A DNA stretch of 59,093 bases from an uncultured Christensenellaceae bacterium (GCA_910587625.1 CAJUMW010000013.1:255-59347), one strand, 5' to 3'. Positions 32,746 to 41,825 are shown, numbered from the stretch's first letter. Notes: a model not told the origin generated them from the sequence alone. Numbers and translations: made by a program.

Positions 32746-33278
32746 CTATGTCCTCCTCTCGGGCCGCCTGGACGTGGTCCGCGAGGTCTGGGCCCACCCG
32801 GACCGCCGGGTCTTGGTCCTCCCATAGGTCCGCCGGGTCTTGGTCCTGGTCTGCGATTAAACGCGCCCGAGATGGGCGGAGGGGGCGGCGGCGCAGGGCG
32901 GTGAGGTCTGTGCAAAGGATGGGGCGGCGGAGGCATAATTGGATGCCGCCTGTATATACGCCTATGTCTGCCGACAATCATACCCATTTGCAAAAACGGA
33001 TTTCTGCAATAGGGGTCGAGATAGTATCTGCCGCCGTAATAATAGAGCTGGCGAGTAAGTCCGTTTATGAGATTTACCGCAACAAGCGTACCCAAAATAT
33101 TCGACGCCGTTGACTGAACGGGCGGCACGGATTGATAATATTGCTGGGTAGGCGGCGTGTTTATGGGAACGCCCGCGGGCAAACCCGACGTAGAGCCCAC
33201 TATTGCCGAGCCGCAAGTAGGACAAAATGTGTCCGTCTGATTTACGGCAGAACCGCAGTTGGGACAAAAATTAGCCAT
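32742..33278 (-). CDS. Zinc-ribbon protein with Gly/Pro/Arg-rich tail
   Basis: A 178-residue protein. It starts with a zinc ribbon (FCPNCGSAVNQTDTFCPTCGS, four Cys, about 4-24). A moderately hydrophobic middle follows (ASNILGTLVAVNLINGL about 58-74, and a Tyr-rich segment). The tail from about 105 is almost only Pro, Gly, Arg and His (repeats of the type RPGGPMGGPRPGGPGGPRP). The tail resembles RGG/GPR low-complexity regions that bind RNA or other acidic partners. No function is established. It lies 9 nt downstream of thrC. Confidence 0.8.
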   Translation of the reverse strand: MANFCPNCGSAVNQTDTFCPTCGSAIVGSTSGLPAGVPINTPPTQQYYQSVPPVQSTASNILGTLVAVNLINGLTRQLYYYGGRYYLDPYCRNPFLQMGMIVGRHRRIYRRHPIMPPPPHPLHRPHRPAPPPPPPISGAFNRRPGPRPGGPMGGPRPGGPGGPRPRGPRPGGPRGGHR

Positions 33279-33287
33279 TTCTACTCC

Positions 33288-34772
33288 TTATTTTTTTATA
33301 AATTCCAAAATTTCTTCAAATAGTTTTTTAGCGTCGGCGGTACGAGTGAAGCGCGGCGTCTTGTCTTTGAGCGAAGATAGGCACTTGGGCACAGCCATAG
33401 CCGTTGCCGCATGCAGCCGCTTTATACCCTTGAAACTGTCCTTTACATCGTTGCCCGTGACGGCATAAAGCACGTCCTGAGGGAACTTATAGGGGTTTGC
33501 CGTGGATACGACAACCATGTTCGTTTCGTCTTTTTTGTTCTTTTCAAACCAATCTACGGCAACCTTCATAGCACAGCCCGTGTGCGTATCCATAGTGTAA
33601 CCCACGTCTACAAACACGTCGTACATAGCCTCTACCGCCGTTTCCTCGTCGGCGTAGCCGCCGTCGAAGGTTTGCCTTATTTCCGCAAGCTCGTCAGCCG
33701 TAATTTCGTATCTGCCAAGCTTTTTCAAATCGTCCATACGCTTTGCGCACAGCTTTGAATTTCTGCCCGAAACCTCGAAAATAAGCCGCTCGAGGTTGGA
33801 CGAAACGAGTATATCCATTGACGGAGAAGTAGTTTTATAGAACTCGCGACGGGTGTCGTAAACGCCCGTTTCCAAAAAGTCGGTAAGTATCTTGTTTTCG
33901 TTTGAGGCGCAGTGCAACCGCCTGATAGGCAGCCCCATTCTCTTTGCATAGTAAGCGGCAAGAATATTGCCGAAGTTGCCCGTAGGTACGGTAAAGTCTA
34001 TTTCCTCCCCCATCGCTATCTGTTCGGAGGAAACGAGGTCGAGATATGCGGAAAAATAATACGCTATCTGCGGCGCGAGCCTGCCGAAGTTTATCGAATT
34101 GGCAGAGGACAGCGCTATGTTGTGCTCTTTTAGCTTTTCCACGCAATCCGCGCTTGCAAAAATTTCCTTTACGGCTGTCTGACAGTCGTCGAAATTGCCC
34201 TTTACCGCTACAACGTTGACGTTACTGCCTTCCTGCGTACACATTTGCAGCTTTTGCATCTTTGAAACGCCATCCGAGGGATAAAACACCATAATTTTAA
34301 CGCCGTCCGCGTCCTTGAACCCTTCAAGCGCGGCTTTACCCGTGTCCCCCGACGTTGCCACGAGAATTAAAATTTCCTCTTTAATTCCGCACAAATCGCA
34401 GCCCTTACGCAAAAGATAGGGCAAGAGCGTAAGCGCCATATCCTTGAACGCGCAGGTAGGTCCGTGCCAGAGCTCGAGAATAAAAACGCCGTCGTCCAGA
34501 CGCACAAGGGGAGCGGGGTCACCGTCAAACTTGGCGTATGCCGACTTACAAGCCGACAAGAGCCACTCTCTGTCATAGTCGGTAAGGTATTTTGAAAGTA
34601 TTTCGGCTGCGCGCTCGGGATAGTCCAATTCAATCATCGCTTCAAGCTCGCTCAAAGAAACCTGAGGGAACTTTTCGGGAACGAAAAGTCCGCCGTTCGA
34701 GGCAAGCCCCATAACTATTGCGCGCGACGCGGTAACTTTTTCGGCTCCGCCTCTCGTACTTACAAACTTCAT
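33288..34772 (-). CDS. thrC: Threonine synthase
   Basis: A 494-residue PLP enzyme that converts O-phosphohomoserine to threonine. This is the longer ThrC form with an N-terminal extension (FVSTRGGAEKVTASRAIVMGLASNGGLFVPEKFP). The PLP lysine is in GPTCAFKDMALTLLPYLL (about 106-123), and the phosphate-binding loop is ATSGDTGKAALEGF (about 139-152). GGAG precedes the ATG. No homoserine kinase or dehydrogenase gene is adjacent. Confidence 0.95.
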   Translation of the reverse strand: MKFVSTRGGAEKVTASRAIVMGLASNGGLFVPEKFPQVSLSELEAMIELDYPERAAEILSKYLTDYDREWLLSACKSAYAKFDGDPAPLVRLDDGVFILELWHGPTCAFKDMALTLLPYLLRKGCDLCGIKEEILILVATSGDTGKAALEGFKDADGVKIMVFYPSDGVSKMQKLQMCTQEGSNVNVVAVKGNFDDCQTAVKEIFASADCVEKLKEHNIALSSANSINFGRLAPQIAYYFSAYLDLVSSEQIAMGEEIDFTVPTGNFGNILAAYYAKRMGLPIRRLHCASNENKILTDFLETGVYDTRREFYKTTSPSMDILVSSNLERLIFEVSGRNSKLCAKRMDDLKKLGRYEITADELAEIRQTFDGGYADEETAVEAMYDVFVDVGYTMDTHTGCAMKVAVDWFEKNKKDETNMVVVSTANPYKFPQDVLYAVTGNDVKDSFKGIKRLHAATAMAVPKCLSSLKDKTPRFTRTADAKKLFEEILEFIKK

Positions 34773-34793
34773 AAAAACTCCAAAAAACTTAGT

Positions 34794-34817
34794 TGCGAAG
34801 ATAGCGCGCTATCTTCG
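34794..34817. repeat. Perfect 24-bp palindrome upstream of thrC
   Basis: Arms GCGAAGATAGCG/CGCTATCTTCGC, lying just upstream of the thrC ribosome-binding site and without a T run close by. It could be an operator, a processing hairpin or a regulatory stem. Confidence 0.6.
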
Positions 34818-34831
34818 CTGTAACTTATTTT

Positions 34832-34864
34832 AAAAAACGGCAACACGAAAAAAACGTGTTGCCG
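34832..34864 (-). terminator. Terminator of the P-loop protein gene
   Basis: Stem CGGCAACACG/CGTGTTGCCG (34838-34847 and 34855-34864), followed on the minus strand by T6. Confidence 0.85.
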
Positions 34865-34893
34865 CGTTAGCCGAAAAAACAGGTTTTATCGCA

Positions 34894-35301
34894 TTAAAGA
34901 TATTTTTTTACGAAATCGGGAAGCTCGGACTCTTCACAGCTGAACGTAACGTAAATCGTAATATCGTTTTCACCGGATATTTTGTCGAGCATATAGAACA
35001 TAGCAGCCAAATCCTTTACGTCTTTTCCCGAAATACGGGCAATGCCGTCGATATAAATATATTCGTGGTCGCTGTTGCAAGCGGCAACTCCCTTGATAAA
35101 GCCGCACAGCGCGTCCTCGCCGGCAACAGCCCAATCCGCAACGTCGATAAAGCGTATATTGCGCGCAATGTCGTACATACACCTCTTATTGTCGGTAATA
35201 AATACGCTTAAACCCTTTGCGTCTTTAGCATTTTCGTTAGCGTCGGCAATAAGTCTTTTGGTCTTGCCCGTGCCCTTAGGTCCGTAAATTAACTTTATCA
35301 T
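34894..35301 (-). CDS. Small P-loop NTPase-like protein, unknown
   Basis: A 135-residue protein with a Walker A motif at its start (GPKGTGKTKR, about 7-16) and a likely Walker B (EYIYIDGIAR, about 80-89). It is much shorter than most P-loop ATPases and lacks further domains. Proteins of this kind are widespread in Clostridia without a known role. It is monocistronic and lies between thrC and the aminotransferase gene. Confidence 0.75.
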   Translation of the reverse strand: MIKLIYGPKGTGKTKRLIADANENAKDAKGLSVFITDNKRCMYDIARNIRFIDVADWAVAGEDALCGFIKGVAACNSDHEYIYIDGIARISGKDVKDLAAMFYMLDKISGENDITIYVTFSCEESELPDFVKKYL

Positions 35302-35391
35302 AGAAAATCTCCTTATTATTTCTGGTTATATATATATTAGCATTTATAAAGAAGAATTTCAATATATTTTATAAAATTTCATAAAAATTTT

Positions 35392-36594
35392 TTAATAGCA
35401 CTCTTTTGCAAATTCGGCAATGCGATCCAAACCGTCGAGCATATCCGCCGTGGACAGCGCGTATGAAAGCCTGACCGCGTCGTCGTCACCGAAGCACACG
35501 CCGGGGGTTATTGCAACGTTTTTATGTACAAGCAAAAGATTTGCAACGTCCATACTGCCGTGAATTTTCTCCCCTTTGTAATTTTTGCCATAGAGGTTGT
35601 CGCACAGCAGCATAACGTAAAACGCGCCGTGAGGAGAAACATAGTCCAACCCCAAGCTCTTCATTTCGTCAAGCTTTGCAAGCATCTTTTGCCGTCTTTG
35701 CCCGAAAACCTTTACCATTTCGTTCATCTTTTCGTTTCCGCCTTCGAGTGCGGCAATGGCGGCGTACTGCGTCATTGTGTTTACGTTTGACGTGGAATGG
35801 CTCTGGAAGGAAGAAATTGCCTTTGCTACGTTTGATGGGCAAGCGAGATAGCCCAAGCGCCAGCCCGTCATGGCATAGCTCTTGGAAACGCCGTTTATTA
35901 TTATAGTCAAATCCTTCATTTCGGGGGAACACTGCGCTATTGAAAAATGTGGTTCTCCGCCGTAGATAAGCTTTTCGTAAATTTCGTCGGCAAGCACTAC
36001 AATGTTGTGCTCTACGCACACCTCGGCAATGGCGCGTATCTCGTTTTCGGTATATACCGCGCCCGTGGGATTGCAGGGGCTGTTAAAGATTAACATTTTA
36101 GTTTGCGGACGGATAGCCGCCTCCACCTGCGCCGCAGTAATTTTATAGCCGTGACGGGGCGTTGCATAGATATACTCGGGAATGCCGCCGCAGCTTTTTA
36201 CTACCTCGGGATACGTCAACCAATAGGGTTTTGGGATAAGCACCTCGTCTCCGGGATTTATTGTGGCAAATATCGCGTTGAATATAGAGTGCTTTGCGCC
36301 GTTGGAAACTATTATCTGCGAGGGGTCGTAATCGAGATTATTGTCGGTTTTGAATTTTTTGACGATGCTCTTTTTCAACGCCGGCAGACCGGACGCCGCA
36401 ACGTACCTGGTATAGCCCTTGTCGAGCGCGTCCTTAGCCGCCTGACAGATATGCTCGGGGGTATTGAAGTCGGGCTCGCCGACGCCGAAGTTAATTACTT
36501 TTATTCCGGCGGCTTTCAGCTCGTTTGCCTTTGCGGAAACGGCAAGCGTCATAGACGGCGCAATGGTAGCTATTCTCTTTGAAATTTCAATCAT
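35392..36594 (-). CDS. Pyridoxal-phosphate aminotransferase (aspartate type)
   Basis: A 400-residue class I/II aminotransferase of the I-gamma aspartate group. It has INFGVGEPDFNTPEHI near the N-terminus, NSPCNPTGAVY (about 170-180), the PLP lysine in INGVSKSYAMTGWRLGYLA (about 231-249) and a conserved C-terminal Arg region. It should transfer amino groups between aspartate and 2-oxoglutarate or related acids. The start at 36594 follows AGGAAAAACT. The frame is open 58 codons further upstream but has no start signal there. It lies 25 nt after upp. Confidence 0.92.
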   Translation of the reverse strand: MIEISKRIATIAPSMTLAVSAKANELKAAGIKVINFGVGEPDFNTPEHICQAAKDALDKGYTRYVAASGLPALKKSIVKKFKTDNNLDYDPSQIIVSNGAKHSIFNAIFATINPGDEVLIPKPYWLTYPEVVKSCGGIPEYIYATPRHGYKITAAQVEAAIRPQTKMLIFNSPCNPTGAVYTENEIRAIAEVCVEHNIVVLADEIYEKLIYGGEPHFSIAQCSPEMKDLTIIINGVSKSYAMTGWRLGYLACPSNVAKAISSFQSHSTSNVNTMTQYAAIAALEGGNEKMNEMVKVFGQRRQKMLAKLDEMKSLGLDYVSPHGAFYVMLLCDNLYGKNYKGEKIHGSMDVANLLLVHKNVAITPGVCFGDDDAVRLSYALSTADMLDGLDRIAEFAKECY

Positions 36595-36619
36595 AGTTTT
36601 TCCTCGCAACAAATTTAAA

Positions 36620-37258
36620 TTATTTAGTGCCGAAAAGCCTGTCCCCCGCGTCGCCGAGTCCGGGCAGAATATACCCGTTTTCGTTAAGGCCTCTGTCCAG
36701 CGTGGAAACATATACGGGAACGTCGGGGTGGGCGCAAGCCACCTTTTCAACGCCTTCGGGCGCGGCAATTATAGCCATAAATTTTATTTTTTTACAGCCG
36801 CGTTTTTTCAGCGCCGCAAGCGCGTCGCAAGCCGAACCGCCTGTTGCAAGCATAGGGTCGACAAGAAACACGGTCTTTTTTTCTATGCCGTCGGGAAGCT
36901 TGCAGTAGTACTCCTGCGGTTCCAAGGTTTCTTCGTTGCGGTACATACCTATATGCCCCACCCGAGCCGTCGGGAAAACCTTGTGCACACCGTTTACCAT
37001 ACCCAGCCCTGCGCGAAGAATGGGCACGATTGCCACGCTCTCTTCGGGAACGCGATACTCAACGGTTGTTTCAAGCGGAGTTTCGACCGTCACGGGCGCA
37101 AGCTCGACGTCGCGCATACTTTCGAAGGTCATCATCGTCGTAATTTCCTCGATAAGTTCGCGAAATTCCTTCATACCCGTGTTCTTATCGCGCAATATAG
37201 ACACCTTGTGCCTTATAAGCGGGTGGTCAAACACAAAAACGTTTTTGTACTCTTTCAT
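36620..37258 (-). CDS. upp: Uracil phosphoribosyltransferase
   Basis: A 212-residue salvage enzyme making UMP from uracil and PRPP. It has the PRPP loop VFLVDPMLATGGSACDAL (about 125-142) and the uracil-binding C-terminal GYILPGLGDAGDRLFGTK. The start codon overlaps the uraA stop by 1 nt, so uptake and phosphoribosylation of uracil are encoded together. Confidence 0.97.
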   Translation of the reverse strand: MKEYKNVFVFDHPLIRHKVSILRDKNTGMKEFRELIEEITTMMTFESMRDVELAPVTVETPLETTVEYRVPEESVAIVPILRAGLGMVNGVHKVFPTARVGHIGMYRNEETLEPQEYYCKLPDGIEKKTVFLVDPMLATGGSACDALAALKKRGCKKIKFMAIIAAPEGVEKVACAHPDVPVYVSTLDRGLNENGYILPGLGDAGDRLFGTK

Positions 37259-38736
37259 TATTTTTCCTCCGTATCTTTTAAATTTTCGGCTTGGGCATTT
37301 TCATTTACCGCAGGTTGCTCTTCCGCAGAATTTAAGTTTTCGGCGTCCTCTATGGTGAGTTGTTCGTTGCCGTCCCCGTTTTTTGTCTTTATGTTTACAA
37401 GAATATTTGTCAAGATACCCAAAATAAGCGCGCACGCTACTTCGGTTAAAATTATGGGGCCGAATTTAAGGCTCATTCCGCCGACGCCCGTAATTAAAAT
37501 TACCGACACCACAAACAGGTTTCTGTTGTCACCCAAATTCGTTTTCTGCACCATTTTAAGTCCGGACACCGCGATAAAGCCGTAGAGCGCGATACACACG
37601 CCGCCCATTACGCAGTCGGGAATAGTAGAAAGGAATGTGACGAACGGCGCAATGAACGAGAAAATTATAGCCATAAGCGCGGTTACGAAAATCGTGACGA
37701 CAGAAGCGTTGCCCGAAATAGCCACGCAGCCGACCGATTCGCCGTATGTCGTGTTGGGACAGCCGCCGAAAAGCGCGCCAGCAATCGAACCGACGCCGTC
37801 TCCGAGCAGCGTTCTCGAAAGACCGGGGTCGCTCAAGAGGTCGCTTTCGATAATCGAAGAAATATTTTTATGGTCTGCGATATGTTCGGCAAACACAACG
37901 AAAGCTACGGGAATGTACGCAACGGCAATTGTTCCGATATACGCGCCCACAGACGAGTCACCCGGGTCGATTTCCCCGAAAGCCGAAACAAACGCAAAGT
38001 CGGGATACCACTGCATATCCGCAAACTTTGTAAAGTCGATTATGCGCATTGCCTCGGCGCCCTCGATGTAGCTGAACGCGGTAAAGACGGCGGCAAGAAT
38101 ATAGCCTGCAAGAATACCCATTACGAAAGGTATCATTTTCAAAAATTTTTTACCGTAAACAGAACAGACCACGGTAGTTGCAAGAGTTGCAAGTCCGCAC
38201 AGCAGACACAGCCCGGAATTCAAAGTCATCACATAAGCCGAAGCGTCTGTGTCGAACACGCCGCTGACAGCCTGTCCCACAGCGTTTCCGGCAAGAGATA
38301 GACCGATAATCGCAACCGTAGGACCTATTACCACTGCCGGCATAATTTTATCTATCCACTTTACCCCCGCAAACTTTACCGCCACTGCAATTATAACATA
38401 TACCGCTCCGGCAAAAACCGCGCCGAGCAGCAAACCTATATAGCCGAGCGAAGCCGAAACGCCGCCAGCAAAAGCCGAAAGCATACTGCCGAGAAATGCA
38501 AACGAGCTGCCGAGAAACACGGGGCTTTTAAATTTTGTAAACAGCAGATATACCAAAGTTCCGACTCCCGCGCCGAAAAGCGCAGCCGAAGGAGACATAT
38601 TTGCAAAGCCGTACTTGCTGTTGATTACCATAGGAACGGTAATTGTTGCCGCGAGTATTGCTAAAAGTTGTTGGAGCGCAAACAGCAAAAGCTGCGCGGG
38701 CTTGGGTCTGTCCTTTACCCCGTAAATTAGTTTCAT
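37258..38736 (-). CDS. uraA: Uracil permease (NCS2 family)
   Basis: A 492-residue nucleobase:cation symporter. It has 14 predicted membrane segments and the NCS2 signatures AEHIADHKNISSIIESDLLSDPGLSRTLLGDGVGS and GGCPNTTYGESVGCVAISG (about 285-345). The tail after the last helix is long and acidic (about 445-492). It is co-transcribed with upp from a promoter inside the end of the preceding gene. No PyrR-type attenuator is recognised in the leader. Confidence 0.95.
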   Translation of the reverse strand: MKLIYGVKDRPKPAQLLLFALQQLLAILAATITVPMVINSKYGFANMSPSAALFGAGVGTLVYLLFTKFKSPVFLGSSFAFLGSMLSAFAGGVSASLGYIGLLLGAVFAGAVYVIIAVAVKFAGVKWIDKIMPAVVIGPTVAIIGLSLAGNAVGQAVSGVFDTDASAYVMTLNSGLCLLCGLATLATTVVCSVYGKKFLKMIPFVMGILAGYILAAVFTAFSYIEGAEAMRIIDFTKFADMQWYPDFAFVSAFGEIDPGDSSVGAYIGTIAVAYIPVAFVVFAEHIADHKNISSIIESDLLSDPGLSRTLLGDGVGSIAGALFGGCPNTTYGESVGCVAISGNASVVTIFVTALMAIIFSFIAPFVTFLSTIPDCVMGGVCIALYGFIAVSGLKMVQKTNLGDNRNLFVVSVILITGVGGMSLKFGPIILTEVACALILGILTNILVNIKTKNGDGNEQLTIEDAENLNSAEEQPAVNENAQAENLKDTEEK

Positions 38737-38806
38737 TGATGCATATCCTCTTTATGTATTTTTACGCGCCGCAACAGCGGCGGTTTTTTATAGCCTTGTA
38801 ATTTTA

Positions 38807-38835
38807 AGTATAGCCTAATTTAATTATAATGTCAA
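38807..38835 (-). promoter_or_regulatory. uraA-upp promoter
   Basis: Minus strand TTGACA (38830-38835), 17 bp, TATACT (38807-38812). The -35 lies inside the last codons of the transporter gene. The leader (about 65 nt) carries a GC-rich hairpin CGCCGC/GCGGCG (about 38767-38782) and AAAGAGG before the ATG. Confidence 0.75.
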
Positions 38836-40353
38836 CACTTGCCCCCTAAAAATCGCAGCGTTATTTTTTGGCGTAAAAAATTCGGAAAGGCACGCGCCGA
38901 CTATAAACACCGTCAAGCTTGCGCCGATACCGAAAGCAAAAAGCAGCCAGGGCGGATAACCAAATCCGACGGTTGCAACGGAAATAGCCTCGATAACGCA
39001 CAGCGAAGTCAAAATAAGCGGACTTGCAAACTTGACGGAAAAGTTAAAAAGCCTTTGGGGCATTTTAAGTTTTTTGGTAAATTTGTTTATTTCTTCGACG
39101 AGAACGCGTGATTTTTTTGAAAACGCGATAAGCACGCACTCGGCTATGCCGAGCAGTAAAACGTTGTAAAAGTTTATGAACCTGTCGCTTATATCGACTA
39201 TAACGGGCGCGGCGGTCGTCGCAAATATCAAACTTATCGCTCCGCCTATAAGGCAAATTTTAAGCGCGTATGATTTTTTGGGTTTTTGCCTTGCGGCGGC
39301 AAAGGGAGAAAGAAATGCTTCGAGCATTGACACAGCCGACTGCACCGCCATCATCGCAAGCGAGGAATAGAACAGCACCCCTACCGCGGCGTTCAACGCG
39401 GTATTGGCGCCGAAAAGCATTGTTATTGCCGCAGGATAAATTACAAACGCCGTGACTATTCCAGACGGGCTTATTTCGCTCTGCAATCCGCAGCCGTACA
39501 GGGTAGTGAACAAAACCGTTGAAGCGAGTACCGAAACCAAAAAGTCCGCCGCCGCAATTATCAGCGAGCAGGTAAAGATATTTGTGCCCTCGGGCAGATA
39601 CGAGCCGTATGTCGGCATAATACCCACCACCACCGACAGTGAAAAGAATACCTGACCGAGCGCGGTTATCCAAAGTTCGGGCTCGGCAAGATGAGAAAAG
39701 TCGGGTGTAAAAAGTGCGGACAGCGCCTGTGCGGAGTTGGAGTACATAAGTCCCCTTGCCGCCATAAACACAAGCAACACCAGAGGTATTGCCACGGTAA
39801 ACTTTGCCGCCTTTGCAAGCGTGCCCGCACCACCTCTCAGACATAAGTACATAAACACCCACGCTACGATTATACAAGGGGCAACTATCAATGAAATTCC
39901 GTGAATACCCCCGTCATATGCCGCGTTTAACGTCGTTTGGAAGAAATACTGCGAAATTTGCGTACGGGATAACGAGGGCGCGGCGGTCGACAGCGGAACT
40001 ATGGTTATTATCATTGAAATTATCCAACCTGCAAGCCCTGCGTAGATGACTGCGGTAAACAGCGAGTTTAGGCAGGACGTCCAGCCCACGGCTGCCCCGA
40101 GTTTTGGACGGCGGCTTGTCAGGGCAGACATGCAGGTCGGGGCTGCGCCCTTTAACTTTCTGCCCAGCGCAATTTCGGCGTTTAACAGCGGTATGCCGAG
40201 AACAATAAGCGCAATAAAGTAGATAAATAAAAAAGTACCCCCGCCGTATTTGGCGCAAAGTCCGGGGAAACGTAACGCATTGCCCAGCCCTACCGCCGCG
40301 CCTATACTTGCAAGGATAAAACCTTTTTTTGATTTGAATTTTTCAGCGGACAT
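38824..40353 (-). CDS. Sodium-dependent transporter (NSS/SNF family)
   Basis: A 509-residue neurotransmitter:sodium symporter homologue. The N-terminus has KKGFILASIGAAVGLGNALRFPGLCAKYGGGTFL (about 9-42), the unwound TM1 that binds Na+ and substrate, with GIPLLNAEIALGR in TM2. Eleven to twelve membrane segments follow, as in bacterial LeuT-type carriers of amino acids. The substrate cannot be read from sequence. No Shine-Dalgarno sequence precedes the ATG, and a promoter ends 9 nt upstream. Confidence 0.92.
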   Translation of the reverse strand: MSAEKFKSKKGFILASIGAAVGLGNALRFPGLCAKYGGGTFLFIYFIALIVLGIPLLNAEIALGRKLKGAAPTCMSALTSRRPKLGAAVGWTSCLNSLFTAVIYAGLAGWIISMIITIVPLSTAAPSLSRTQISQYFFQTTLNAAYDGGIHGISLIVAPCIIVAWVFMYLCLRGGAGTLAKAAKFTVAIPLVLLVFMAARGLMYSNSAQALSALFTPDFSHLAEPELWITALGQVFFSLSVVVGIMPTYGSYLPEGTNIFTCSLIIAAADFLVSVLASTVLFTTLYGCGLQSEISPSGIVTAFVIYPAAITMLFGANTALNAAVGVLFYSSLAMMAVQSAVSMLEAFLSPFAAARQKPKKSYALKICLIGGAISLIFATTAAPVIVDISDRFINFYNVLLLGIAECVLIAFSKKSRVLVEEINKFTKKLKMPQRLFNFSVKFASPLILTSLCVIEAISVATVGFGYPPWLLFAFGIGASLTVFIVGACLSEFFTPKNNAAIFRGQVLTL

Positions 40354-40361
40354 ACTTTATT

Positions 40362-40391
40362 TATATATTTTATGCCGCTATTATATGTCTA
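40362..40391 (-). promoter_or_regulatory. Promoter of the NSS transporter, near-leaderless
   Basis: Minus strand TAGACA (40386-40391), 18 bp, TATATA (40362-40367). The predicted leader is about 2 nt. The -35 is embedded in the left arm of the palindrome at 40384-40421. Confidence 0.5.
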
Positions 40392-40421
40392 AACCCCGAC
40401 ATATGTCGGGGTTTAGACATA
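40384..40421. repeat. 38-bp perfect palindrome between rlmD-type gene and transporter
   Basis: Arms ATGTCTAAACCCCGACAT/ATGTCGGGGTTTAGACAT. It lies just after the stop of the methyltransferase gene without a clear T run, and it contains the -35 of the transporter promoter. It may terminate transcription weakly, act as an operator, or both. Confidence 0.75.
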
Positions 40422-40432
40422 ATATACAATTT

Positions 40433-41824
40433 TTATTTATTATGCTTTGTCAACACGACCAACGTCTCGACGTGCTTTGTTTGAGGAAACATATCGAAGG
40501 GAGTTACCGACTCAATATTGTAGGGAGCGTTTTCAGGCAATGTATGCTTTATAAGCCCGCCGTCCTCCTCGCGCAAAGTACCGACAAGCAGCCCCAAATC
40601 ACGCGCCAGGGTCGAGGGATTGCAGGAGACAAGCACTACCTTTTCGGCACCCGACCGCGCAACGGCGTTTACAACCGACCGCTCCATACCCTTTCTGGGC
40701 GGGTCGCAAACAATAATTTTACGGCTGTTGCCGACAAGCGCGGCAACTTCATCTATCTTTTCCTCTACCTTTCCGCAAATGTTGAACATCTTGTTTTGCA
40801 AGCCGTTTTTATCCCTCAATGCGTCGGCGCAGCGCGACGCCTCCTCCACTATTTCTATACCAAAGCTTTTGCCGCACTTTTTTGCAAGCATAGCGGTAAG
40901 CATACCGCCTCCGCTGTATAAATCGAGCGCGACGCAGCCTTCGTCGGCTTCGTCAAGCACCTTGGCGTATAATTTTTCGCGCACTTCGTCGTTTACCTGC
41001 AAAAAAGTATTTGCGCCTGCACTGTATTTAATGCCGCAATCTTCCGCCTCGAAGCTGCCTTGCCCCCGACATATGCGCCATTTATCGGAAAAAAGTGCGT
41101 TGGTTCGAGAGTTATTTATATTTACTAAAAAGGTAAAGTTGTCAAAATCTTTTTCAAGCTCGACTATAAGCGGCGCAACGTCCAAATCTTTTGAGACAAC
41201 AAGCGCAAATATGTACGCTCCCTTTATCTCGCGTACAACTATTCTGCGCAGTATTCCCCTGCCCGTTTGCTCGTCATAGCCGCATATATGGAGGGCAACA
41301 GCAAAATTTTCGACCGCAGAAATAACTTTTTTGACCAATTCGGACTGAATAAGGCAGTCTTTTACGGGAACAATTCTATGGCTGTGTAAGCTGTAAAAGC
41401 CGCATACCGTTTTGCCCGACTCCGCGCCTATCGGCAAAGCGAGCTTGTTGCGGTATCTGTATTGACTTGCACAGCCAACGCAGGGCTGCACCTTTACGCT
41501 TATACCTCCGATTTTTGCAAGCGCATTTTCCACAAGCTGTCTTTTAAATTCGAGTTGAGCGGCATAATCCATATGCTGTAATGCGCACCCGCCGCACTTT
41601 TTAAAAACTTCGCAGGGCGGATTGACCCGTGAATATGCCTCGTTTTCAATGCTTTCTATCTTTCCGTAGGCAATATTTCCCTTTACTTTGAGGGCTTTGA
41701 ATTTAACCTTTTCTCCTATAAGACAAAAAGGCACAAATACCGTTGTGCCCTCTACCTTGATTATTCCCTCGCCGTCGGTGCCGAGCCCCGATACGACGCC
41801 TTCGTATATTCCGTTCTTTTGCAT
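40433..41824 (-). CDS. 23S rRNA (uracil-5-)-methyltransferase RlmD type
   Basis: A 463-residue RumA/TrmA-family enzyme that methylates C5 of a uridine in 23S rRNA using SAM. It has an N-terminal TRAM domain (about 1-58), the 4Fe-4S cysteine cluster CEVFKKCGGC with a later CVGC (about 70-115), SAM site DLYSGGGMLTAMLA (about 298), IIVCDPPRKGM and the catalytic Cys in LVSCNPSTLARDL (about 400-412). RlmD and RlmCD cannot be told apart here. The start follows the upstream stop by 1 nt, without a Shine-Dalgarno sequence. Confidence 0.93.
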   Translation of the reverse strand: MQKNGIYEGVVSGLGTDGEGIIKVEGTTVFVPFCLIGEKVKFKALKVKGNIAYGKIESIENEAYSRVNPPCEVFKKCGGCALQHMDYAAQLEFKRQLVENALAKIGGISVKVQPCVGCASQYRYRNKLALPIGAESGKTVCGFYSLHSHRIVPVKDCLIQSELVKKVISAVENFAVALHICGYDEQTGRGILRRIVVREIKGAYIFALVVSKDLDVAPLIVELEKDFDNFTFLVNINNSRTNALFSDKWRICRGQGSFEAEDCGIKYSAGANTFLQVNDEVREKLYAKVLDEADEGCVALDLYSGGGMLTAMLAKKCGKSFGIEIVEEASRCADALRDKNGLQNKMFNICGKVEEKIDEVAALVGNSRKIIVCDPPRKGMERSVVNAVARSGAEKVVLVSCNPSTLARDLGLLVGTLREEDGGLIKHTLPENAPYNIESVTPFDMFPQTKHVETLVVLTKHNK

Positions 41825-41825
41825 T

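Noticed and set aside
36464..37585. Long plus-strand frame (373 codons) antisense to the aminotransferase, upp and uraA genes
   Set aside because: It is antisense to three clear genes, with no start signal or recognisable domain. It is a shadow of their codon bias.
38764..38790. Plus-strand intrinsic terminator (GC hairpin plus T6)
   Set aside because: No plus-strand gene ends here. On the minus strand it is simply a leader hairpin of uraA without a downstream T run.
40620..41279. Plus-strand frame antisense to the rRNA methyltransferase gene
   Set aside because: No ribosome-binding site or domain, and the opposite strand encodes a complete enzyme.
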